A DNA stretch of 64,000 nt, taken from the NCBI GenBank assembly GCA_038831005.1, contig JAWBKZ010000005.1, positions 88,146-152,145 of the forward strand, written 5' to 3'. The DNA comes from Ignisphaera sp. GTDB lineage: Archaea > Thermoproteota > Thermoprotei_A > Sulfolobales > Ignisphaeraceae. The position numbers were made by a program, and so were the translations under genes. Under the pieces are notes generated by a model. It was not told the DNA's origin. It made no database searches and saw only the letters and a program-made list of their open reading frames with translations. Positions 57,934 to 64,000 of the stretch are shown here, piece after piece; the stretch's first letter is position 1; each line of letters opens with the position of its first letter.

Positions 57934-58986
57934 ATGAACAGCACTAAAATTGTTGAAACAAGAAGGGTTCAGAAGTTCGGAAAATCAACATTGATGATAT
58001 CTCTTCCAGCTGAATGGGTTAAATTTGTGAATCTCAAGCCTTCGGATATGGTTAGACTTGAATCTAAAGAAGATGGTTCTCTCATTATAATTCCGCAGAG
58101 TATTCTAGAACAGAAGGCTAAAGGTAAGGAGGTCAGACTCATTGTTTCTCAAACAACTCCTGAAGATATTCTTCTAAGATCTCTTTATGCATCATATATA
58201 GCTGGATACGATAGAATTATTGTAGAGAATTCCGAAGGGATACTTTCACCATCTCATATGCAGGCTATAAGATCACTTGTTAGATTATTGATAGGTTCTG
58301 AAATAGTTGATCAAACACCTGGAAGGGTTGCTATACAGATATTTGTTGATATAAATAGGTATAGTCTTGATGCACTTGTCTCTAGAGTAATATCTACGCT
58401 AAAGAATATGTTCAACTTTCTAACGCTCTCGATAAAGAATAGTAGTGTGGATCATCTGAAGGAAATAACGGAACTAGAGGTAGAGATGGATCGTGTTTAT
58501 GCACTAGCCATAAGATATGTATATGTGTTGAGCTTGCTAGGATCAACACCTTTCATTACAGAATATAGAGCGTTGATAAAAGCGTTAGAAGATGTAGGAG
58601 ATGCACTAACACAAGCATCATCGATATTCATAGATAAGCCACACTTAATGAATGTAGTAAAAATGTTTATCGAGGATAAACTCGATGAACTCAATATGCA
58701 TATACAGTACCTACTAGACATAATACTGGATACGATGACGAAGAACAATGTGTATGTTGCTAGTAGGGCGATAGATTTAGCTCAAGAATCTTCAAAATTT
58801 ATAGCTCGAATGGAGATGGATGTCATACCCAAATACAAGTCTATAGATGATTACCTTAACGCAAAAGCATTCTTCGAGAGGTTACAATTGATATGCTATA
58901 ATCTTCAAGCAGCTACAGAAATGATTTTTGATATAGTTGTAGGTAAGCAGGGCAACGTAGTTAATCTAGTGTCAGATAGCGGCTAA
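57934..58986 (+). CDS. AbrB-PhoU domain regulator
   Basis: 350 aa. The N-terminus is a SpoVT/AbrB swapped-hairpin domain (RRVQKFGKSTLMISLPAEWV then LESKEDGSLIII, about residues 8-52), and the remainder is a helical PhoU-like part with an ITELEVEMDRVYALAIRYVY helix. Archaeal proteins of this build are thought to regulate phosphate uptake. I choose the ATG at 57934 (MNSTK); an in-frame TTG three codons upstream is less likely. No pst genes are adjacent. Confidence 0.83.
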   Translation: MNSTKIVETRRVQKFGKSTLMISLPAEWVKFVNLKPSDMVRLESKEDGSLIIIPQSILEQKAKGKEVRLIVSQTTPEDILLRSLYASYIAGYDRIIVENSEGILSPSHMQAIRSLVRLLIGSEIVDQTPGRVAIQIFVDINRYSLDALVSRVISTLKNMFNFLTLSIKNSSVDHLKEITELEVEMDRVYALAIRYVYVLSLLGSTPFITEYRALIKALEDVGDALTQASSIFIDKPHLMNVVKMFIEDKLDELNMHIQYLLDIILDTMTKNNVYVASRAIDLAQESSKFIARMEMDVIPKYKSIDDYLNAKAFFERLQLICYNLQAATEMIFDIVVGKQGNVVNLVSDSG

Positions 58987-59055
58987 TGCTAACAGAATGT
59001 ATCTCGAGGAGTGCTAGAGTTCCTGGATTTTTTCTTAGGTTTTTCATCTTTTTCT

Positions 59056-59766
59056 TTACTTTGAACCATTACCTCCACCAAAATCACTATTCTGTTCAGA
59101 ACTATATCTGTTTTTCTTTTCCACAAGATATCTTCTCCAAAATGTCGATATTTCTGCTAGCTTCTCGATAGTTTTATCGTCAACATTTATTACTTTTCTG
59201 TCTAGTAGTTTAGCTAATAGTTTCCTTAGAGTCTTTCTTATAATCCATCTCTTTTCAAGAGATCCAAATAGCTTGAGTGATGTTGTTCTAATGCTTCTGT
59301 ATCTAAGGATATGCTCTACAATTCTTTTCTCTTCCTCATCGAGAACATCTCTTAGATATCTATTAGCTAAGATAGCTATGGTATGGGGAGAAAAACCCAA
59401 ATAAATATCCTCGGGATTTATATCGCTAAACTTCTTGGTGATCTCAAACTCTATTATGGATACCACATCCTCTTGATGTATATCACGACCATAGATATCT
59501 CTTAGATCGTTAAGAAGTTCCTCAATAGAATTATAGCCATCGCGTTTAGCATCTTCATCTGTAAGTTCACGTACCTTCTTATACGTAACATTCTTTATTA
59601 GGGCTTCAGCTATAGGTTTACCATCGCTATGTATTATAACAGTCCTAAGCCTAGGTACAACTTTACCCAATCTAATGGTTGTAGTTTTAAGACCATCAAG
59701 AATTAGCTGAGCAAAGTATCCTTTAATCATTAGGTACCTTCTGATAAATATCTTTCTCATAGCCAC
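59056..59766 (-). CDS. ASCH-domain protein
   Basis: 236 aa. The N-terminal 110 residues form an ASCH (PUA-like beta-barrel) domain, with GLKTTTIRLGKVVPR as the conserved GxKxxTxR motif and VRELTDEDAKRDGY afterwards. ASCH domains bind RNA or modified nucleosides. The C-terminal half is Lys/Arg-rich and helical, with a low-complexity end (SSEQNSDFGGGNG). The exact target is unknown. Starts available: ATG at 59766 (residue 1) or residue 3. Confidence 0.82.
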   Translation of the reverse strand: MAMRKIFIRRYLMIKGYFAQLILDGLKTTTIRLGKVVPRLRTVIIHSDGKPIAEALIKNVTYKKVRELTDEDAKRDGYNSIEELLNDLRDIYGRDIHQEDVVSIIEFEITKKFSDINPEDIYLGFSPHTIAILANRYLRDVLDEEEKRIVEHILRYRSIRTTSLKLFGSLEKRWIIRKTLRKLLAKLLDRKVINVDDKTIEKLAEISTFWRRYLVEKKNRYSSEQNSDFGGGNGSK

Positions 59767-59925
59767 ACCACTTCATCAATATTATTGCATCATTATAAGT
59801 GACTGCGGTAAATCGTAAACTGATTATCGTACACAAGATACCACACTATGTACAATCTCCAGTAACAGAATGAGCTTTAAGCTTTATTATGTAGATGCTT
59901 ATACTAAACTGAATACGATGCTTAA

Positions 59926-60582
59926 ATGAAGAAGCTTATGAATAACATCGAAAAAATACTGTTAAGAGTTTGGTGGCTCTACTCATATGAGGTAAAGAAC
60001 CCGGTACTGAGCAACATATCAATAGAGGTAGCCTCTACCTTAAATGTCAGACCTTTCGAGAAAATCAAGATTTCTGAGAAATTTCCTCTAATTAATGCAG
60101 CTGTTGTCGGACTCAGGTGTAGAACCATTGTATTAACACAAACTTTATTAGAATTAATGAGCGCTGAGGAACTTAAAGCAGTATTTCTTCACGAATATGC
60201 ACACTGTAAGCAGAAACACCAGGTCAAGTTACTAACGGTAGCATTATTAATATTGATACTAATGATGTTGCCCACGTCTTTAATATTCCTGAACATAGAG
60301 AATGAACTGATTGCAATATTGCTACTGGTGCTAATGACTTGTACTGCGTACATTGTTATGTTATCTATTATCAGGTATCTAACAAGGAGATTTGAGTTTG
60401 AAGCAGATCTTGTAGCAGTGGAGGCTTTTAGAGATCCAGCTATATATATAAATATGCTTAAAAAATTGAAAATATTTGACGTAGAACCATCTAGAAAAAA
60501 CCTTATGAATATATTCAGATCTCATCCATATGTAGAAGAAAGAATAAATAGAATTATTGAAACATTTACCAAACATGTGTGA
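59926..60582 (+). CDS. M48-family membrane metalloprotease (HtpX-like)
   Basis: 218 aa. The zinc motif HEYAH is His89-Glu90 and His93, and the third ligand is Glu159 in FEFEADLVAVE. Two hydrophobic segments (about 101-125 and 128-150) lie between them, as in HtpX and Oma1-like proteases, but the N-terminal membrane helices of HtpX are missing, so this is a shorter form. A tRNA gene follows on the other strand 25 bp downstream. Confidence 0.88.
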   Translation: MKKLMNNIEKILLRVWWLYSYEVKNPVLSNISIEVASTLNVRPFEKIKISEKFPLINAAVVGLRCRTIVLTQTLLELMSAEELKAVFLHEYAHCKQKHQVKLLTVALLILILMMLPTSLIFLNIENELIAILLLVLMTCTAYIVMLSIIRYLTRRFEFEADLVAVEAFRDPAIYINMLKKLKIFDVEPSRKNLMNIFRSHPYVEERINRIIETFTKHV

Positions 60583-60607
60583 TGTGGCATATATAGCACG
60601 TGTGTAG

Positions 60608-60763
60608 TGGGCCCGGGGGGATTCGAACCCCCGACCTACGGGTCTCTCCGATATATTCAACGCTCCAGCATTATTTCATCCCTTACGGTCATAAGACCCG
60701 TAGCTGCTGGAGCTTCGGCCTTTCTACATGGTCCGCCGCTCTACCTAGCTGAGCTACGGGCCC
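60608..60763 (-). tRNA. tRNA-Lys (CTT) with two introns
   Basis: Exon 1 60763-60733 has acceptor GGGCCCG, D-arm GCTC/GAGC and the first part of the anticodon stem (GCGG). Exon 2 60698-60692 (GGTCTTA) supplies the stem end and anticodon loop with T33 and CTT. Exon 3 60643-60608 starts with A38 and CCCGT, then variable loop AGGTC, T-arm GGGGG-TTCGAAT-CCCCC, acceptor CGGGCCC and discriminator A. Mature length is 74 nt and all stems pair. Intron 1 (60732-60699, 34 nt) is at the unusual 30/31 position (one-base ambiguity); intron 2 (60691-60644, 48 nt) at the canonical 37/38. CCA is not encoded. Single-intron readings give no T33 anticodon, which is why I prefer Lys. Confidence 0.85.
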
Positions 60764-60876
60764 GCTAGCTATCATCAATACACAGAATTCTGTATATCTC
60801 TAGAGGTTTTAAAGGTTTATAGTACTACAAGATGAATATTCATGATGAGGATTCGGCTATCTACAAAGGATAACAA

Positions 60877-61536
60877 TCACAGTTCTTTTACCCATATGTT
60901 TGTTGCACGAGTCCTTCTGATCTGTTTCATAAGTTTATCTATGTGTCTATATACTGTTGAGTGTTGTCTACCCTCAATAAGCATCATTATAGCTTCACGT
61001 GCAATATTAGCATTTTCATAGTTTCCTATAATTGCTACTGTTTCTCCATAAACAGATATATACGTATCGGTCATCTCCTCTATATTTTTTCGTGCTTTAC
61101 CTTCTTCACCTATTATCCTACCCTTAACCCTTGTTAAATGGTTTTCAGAGTCTTTAACGTATTGAGTAAGGTCTATAACTATAAGAACATTATCTTCATC
61201 AAGTAGCTTAAATGCTTTCTCTGGAGAAAATCCATAGCCTATAGCTCTTATAACGTCTTGAGCCTTCATAAGATCGTAGGGTGTTGTCTGGGGTGATGCA
61301 GGCTCTATTACGGCTACACCATTGGTTTCATCAACAGTTATCTTAGTTCTTGTGAGTTCCATGATTTTTTTGATGATCTCTCCATTCTTACCTATAACAA
61401 TACCTACTCGATCGAAAGGTATTGTGGTATATAGCTTGGTCATACCAATAATCACGTTTCTTTTCGAAACATTAAAACTACCGATTTGAACCTTAGTTGT
61501 AGACTTTCTTGGACCTTTGTTCAACTCCTCAGTCAT
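60877..61536 (-). CDS. KH-domain ribosome-biogenesis protein (Pno1/Dim2/Krr1-like)
   Basis: 219 aa RNA-binding protein with two KH domains: RVGIVIGKNGEIIKKIMELT (first GxxG) and VKGRIIGEEGKARKNIEEM (second, GEEG), ending in RRTRATNIWVKEL. The archaeal homologue of Pno1/Dim2 helps 16S rRNA 3'-end maturation and works with Rio1 and Nob1, in line with the Rio1 gene next to it. I choose the ATG at 61536 because GGGTGG lies seven bases before it; an in-frame GTG ten codons upstream lies before that site. Confidence 0.9.
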   Translation of the reverse strand: MTEELNKGPRKSTTKVQIGSFNVSKRNVIIGMTKLYTTIPFDRVGIVIGKNGEIIKKIMELTRTKITVDETNGVAVIEPASPQTTPYDLMKAQDVIRAIGYGFSPEKAFKLLDEDNVLIVIDLTQYVKDSENHLTRVKGRIIGEEGKARKNIEEMTDTYISVYGETVAIIGNYENANIAREAIMMLIEGRQHSTVYRHIDKLMKQIRRTRATNIWVKEL

Positions 61537-61605
61537 TTTTGTTCCACCCAGGTATAAGAGCTTCACGAGATATTAAGCTTAATTAACTGTTACTACTTAC
61601 CGTAA

Positions 61606-62427
61606 CTAGTCTTGATTAAGCTTTTTCTCTATAATCAAGTCAAATATATCTTTAGCTGGAGGAACATTTATACCAACTTCATTGTTAAAGAATCTCACAA
61701 TATTATGTATATCTCTATATAGAAACTGGGTAGCATTAGGATGATCAACTTTAACAGCTTGACTTACATCTATTATATATGGTTCACCCACAAACACCAT
61801 GATATTGTATTCACTCATATCACCATGAACGAGTCTTGCCTCCCAGTAAAGCTTGTAAATGAAGTATAGAACTTTATCAAAAATCTTTTCAGCAATTTCT
61901 TCACAAAGCTCACCATTTTCGTGAAGCTCCTTAAGAAGTGGTGCTCTTGCACCATTCTCGCCTATAAACTTCATGACCAAGACATTTTTATTGACACACA
62001 AAGGTTTAGGAACACTTACACCTACATCATATATCCTCTTGAGATTTGCAAACTCTTTTCTAGCCCAAACAGCCATGAGTTTATGTGAAGGTAGTGAAGC
62101 TACCCATTCATATCTTGGATCGCCATGTATGTACTTCCAGATACCTTTTCTGAATTCAGCTGTTGCTGTAAGGTATATCTTTACAGCAAGATCAGATCCA
62201 TCAAATCCTTTGGCCCAATACACCCTAGCTTCCTTACCACTAGCAACAACACCTTTTAATGTCTTTATACATTTCCTCCTTCTAAGGTCTAGAATAGCAA
62301 GGATAGTTTGTCTATCGAAAACTTCTTCAACAACTTCAAAAAGGTCTTTATCTCTTAATCTAGGTTCTCTGAATTCCTTCTTGATCTCTCTATCAACTTC
62401 ACTATCAATACTGTCTTTTTGGACCAG
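61606..62427 (-). CDS. rio1: Serine/threonine kinase Rio1, apparent CTG start
   Basis: Atypical kinase/ATPase for 30S maturation. The full domain is encoded: ATP loop GVVASGKEARVYWAKG, invariant Lys in LAVKIYL, hinge MKFIGENG, catalytic loop LVHGDMSEYNI and metal-binding IIDVSQAV. Between the stop of aIF1A (TAG 62430-62428) and the GTG at 62223, which lies inside the ATP loop, there is no ATG, GTG or TTG in frame, although the sequence is plainly coding (EPRLRDKDLFEVVEEVFD). The codon straight after the TAG, CTG 62427-62425, has the ribosome site GAGGGGAG seven bases upstream and gives 273 aa, near the usual 258. A lost start through sequence error is the alternative. Confidence 0.85.
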   Translation of the reverse strand: MVQKDSIDSEVDREIKKEFREPRLRDKDLFEVVEEVFDRQTILAILDLRRRKCIKTLKGVVASGKEARVYWAKGFDGSDLAVKIYLTATAEFRKGIWKYIHGDPRYEWVASLPSHKLMAVWARKEFANLKRIYDVGVSVPKPLCVNKNVLVMKFIGENGARAPLLKELHENGELCEEIAEKIFDKVLYFIYKLYWEARLVHGDMSEYNIMVFVGEPYIIDVSQAVKVDHPNATQFLYRDIHNIVRFFNNEVGINVPPAKDIFDLIIEKKLNQD

Positions 62428-62748
62428 CTATTGACTCCCCTCTATAAACTCTTTTGCCACTACATTCATATTTATAAGTTTCCTAATCTCATCTTTTTCG
62501 TACCTATGTAATATATCTCCCTTATTCGGCTGGAAATCCCAAGGTGCTACAAGAACAACATCTCCTTCAGATAGCCATGCCCTTCTTCTGAATCTACCCG
62601 GTATTCTACATATTCTTGTTACACCATCAGAACACCTAACCTTTGTGTAGTCAGCACCTATTATCTCTTCTACCACACAAATAGTCTGACCTTCACTAGG
62701 CAACATAACGTCTTTTTGTAGTGGTTCAGTTTGCTTTCTCTTTACTAT
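62428..62748 (-). CDS. eif1a: Translation initiation factor aIF1A, apparent ATA start
   Basis: OB-fold initiation factor of the small subunit. GQTICVVEEIIGADYTKVRC, IPGRFRRRAWLSEGDVVLV, then WDFQPNKGDILHRYEKDEI are diagnostic. The first ATG in frame (62706) would give 92 aa without the basic N-terminal tail normal for the family and has no ribosome site. Upstream the frame stays open and encodes VKRKQTEPLQKDV, and GGTGAGG (62760-62754) sits five bases before ATA 62748-62746. Starting there gives 106 aa with the expected tail. I therefore give the ATA start, with the ATG form as fallback. Its stop directly precedes the Rio1 start. Confidence 0.85.
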   Translation of the reverse strand: MVKRKQTEPLQKDVMLPSEGQTICVVEEIIGADYTKVRCSDGVTRICRIPGRFRRRAWLSEGDVVLVAPWDFQPNKGDILHRYEKDEIRKLINMNVVAKEFIEGSQ

Positions 62749-62816
62749 AAATTCCTCACCTTTGCATCTAATTACTTTATGTTACTACTTTATTAACTTA
62801 TTGCTTTTCAATATGT

Positions 62817-63680
62817 TTATCTAGCTCTTTTCTTCATCTTGTTATACATGTTCAGTAGCTTATCTAGAGACACAAAAATCTTTTCTCCATCACTATCAAC
62901 AACATCTATACCGTTCTCATGTACCTTGTCAACTGTATAGGCCTTTCCATCCAAAACTATATAGTCACCTTCTCTAGGGTTGATTATTCTAATAGATATG
63001 TACTGTTTACCATGTCTAGAGCCATTCCTTATTCTTCTAACATCGCCAAAAGATTCTACAATCCTAACGTTTCTCCACGTCCTTAAAGCTATGTCTACTA
63101 TCTTCTTTGCAATACTTCGTGAAGCAATCTTTATGTCGATGCCATTTTTAACATCGCTAATTTCCACAATGTAGTCGTAGAAGAGCTGTAAGATCTCGTT
63201 CTTAAATTTCTCGACAAGATCTTCATAGTTCATGAACCTAAGTTGAACAATAGCTTCAAAACCACCTCCAGCTCTCTTGAAACATATTGGACATAAGCCT
63301 TTCTTCCACTTTATTTCTGTAGTGCTTTCTATTGTATACCTAATTATATTCTTTATCAAAATATTTACATAAATTTTAGCCTGCTTGTTTAACATATCAT
63401 CAAGTTCTATATCCAGATTTTCTATATCTACATCTGTTTCCTTCTTTACCAGCGATGTTATGTGTTGTTCAATTATATATCTTGCTTTAGATGGTGTATT
63501 GGGATAAAACCATCTGCTACCTATCGATATAGCTCCACATCTACTACACAAAGTAACTTCTATTAGTTTAGGGATCTCTAAGAGTTTCTTAGTTTGAATA
63601 TAACATTTCACACACAAGTTATCTACTATAGGTGTCTTCAAATCTTCTTCTTTACCGCATTTCGAACAGAATCTCCTCAA
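62817..63680 (-). CDS. nmd3: NMD3-related ribosome export/assembly factor
   Basis: Archaeal homologue of the N-terminal part of Nmd3, which binds the 50S subunit. Three zinc-type CxxC pairs at the start (FCSKCG; LCVKC; LCSRCG) and LCPICFKRAGGGFEAIVQLR are characteristic. The C-terminal part (DYIVLDGKAYTVDKV) is the OB/SH3-like region. 287 aa. Its ATG overlaps the DUF424 stop by 4 bp, so the pair is co-translated. Confidence 0.88.
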   Translation of the reverse strand: MRRFCSKCGKEEDLKTPIVDNLCVKCYIQTKKLLEIPKLIEVTLCSRCGAISIGSRWFYPNTPSKARYIIEQHITSLVKKETDVDIENLDIELDDMLNKQAKIYVNILIKNIIRYTIESTTEIKWKKGLCPICFKRAGGGFEAIVQLRFMNYEDLVEKFKNEILQLFYDYIVEISDVKNGIDIKIASRSIAKKIVDIALRTWRNVRIVESFGDVRRIRNGSRHGKQYISIRIINPREGDYIVLDGKAYTVDKVHENGIDVVDSDGEKIFVSLDKLLNMYNKMKKRAR

Positions 63681-63991
63681 TCTCTGTATACCTCTCTAAT
63701 TATCTGTATATGGAATTGATCTTCAACTTTTAGAGCATAATCTTCGTTTACAAGCCCCAACTGAGAAAGCTTCTTTATTATTCGACGCCCAGTCACAACT
63801 GCTATCTCACCTTCCTCTATAATCTTGAGAGCTGTCTCAAAATCTACTCTTTCACCTTTGTAGAAATTTGGTGAAACATCGAGAATTAAATCACCTTCTT
63901 TAAAAACCTTACCCAAGATTTCTTCATCGCATACAGCCACAATACTGTTGTTGTTTATATGGTGTATCTTAACGTAGTACATACCTTCCAT
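63677..63991 (-). CDS. DUF424 family protein
   Basis: 104 aa archaeal protein of unknown biochemical role, usually found in this translation-factor neighbourhood. VAVCDEEILGKVFKEGDLIL, then FYKGERVDFETALKIIEEGE and the nucleotide-like VVTGRRIIKKLSQLGLV segment fit DUF424. First gene of the cluster in this window (DUF424-nmd3-aIF1A-rio1-KH); the frame starts near the window edge and may be co-transcribed with genes beyond it, such as aIF2 beta. Confidence 0.85.
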   Translation of the reverse strand: MEGMYYVKIHHINNNSIVAVCDEEILGKVFKEGDLILDVSPNFYKGERVDFETALKIIEEGEIAVVTGRRIIKKLSQLGLVNEDYALKVEDQFHIQIIREVYRD

Positions 63992-64000
63992 GCTGTACTC

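Noticed and set aside
60608..60763. tRNA-Met(CAT) or tRNA-Tyr(GTA) with one intron, from CAT and GTA in the first intron.
   Set aside because: Neither gives T33 with a paired anticodon stem; the Tyr option also needs C1-G72. The two-intron Lys(CTT) fold pairs throughout.
61606..62223. Truncated Rio1 starting at GTG 62223.
   Set aside because: That GTG is inside the ATP-binding loop; the preceding 68 codons in the same frame encode the rest of the domain.

Overview
The window looks like chromosome from a hyperthermophilic crenarchaeon (Thermoproteota, probably Desulfurococcales; an Ignisphaera-like sugar user is my best guess, not proven). The grounds are low GC, a full-length reverse gyrase, ribosomal protein eS25, a crenarchaeal-type OB-fold SSB with a basic RG-rich tail, a form III RuBisCO, a proteasome beta subunit lacking the catalytic threonine, archaeal TATA boxes and GGTG-type ribosome binding sites, several leaderless promoters, and a tRNA interrupted by two introns. 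I see no CRISPR array, insertion sequence or prophage.

Layout. 1-3000: partial prolyl-tRNA synthetase and a KaiC-like ATPase. 3.1-28.3 kb: carbohydrate-centred region with a GH51 arabinofuranosidase, a flippase, thymidylate synthase, the PLP synthase pair pdxS-pdxT, two xylose-isomerase-like TIM barrels, RuBisCO followed by a phosphoglycolate-phosphatase-like HAD protein, an FGGY kinase, a beta-propeller-like unknown, a GH3 glycosidase, a complete Opp/Dpp-type ABC importer, rhamnulokinase and ribokinase. The glycosidases lack signal peptides, so oligosaccharides are probably imported and then hydrolysed and phosphorylated inside the cell. 28.7-35.3 kb: reverse gyrase overlapping a catalytically dead nitrilase-like gene, eS25, a ribbon-helix-helix regulator and TrmI. 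35.3-43.5 kb: trpB2 with an unusual leader, a frameshifted archaeal class I aldolase next to a PfkB kinase, radical SAM protein, peroxiredoxin, ThiD-ThiN fusion. 43.6-53 kb: TldD/TldE, a decayed tRNA-binding-domain gene, GMP synthase subunit B, then a minus-strand run of methanogen-type seryl-tRNA synthetase, hexulose-phosphate synthase, MIP18-family protein, proteasome beta and endonuclease V. 53-60.6 kb: E1-like enzyme, M28-type peptidase, PqqD-like protein with SSB, a degraded locus, AbrB-PhoU regulator, ASCH protein and M48 protease. 60.6-64 kb: tRNA-Lys(CTT) with two introns and a translation/ribosome-biogenesis cluster DUF424-NMD3-aIF1A-Rio1-KH.

The most noteworthy points are: aIF1A and Rio1, adjacent genes that both lack a usual start codon but have well-placed Shine-Dalgarno sequences before AUA and CUG; the double-intron tRNA-Lys whose introns can pair with each other; a methanogen-type SerRS outside methanogens; a five-codon leader with a Trp codon sitting on the trpB2 start; and at least four loci broken by frameshifts (aldolase, an EMAPII-type protein, and two unknown genes), which are either real decay or sequence errors.
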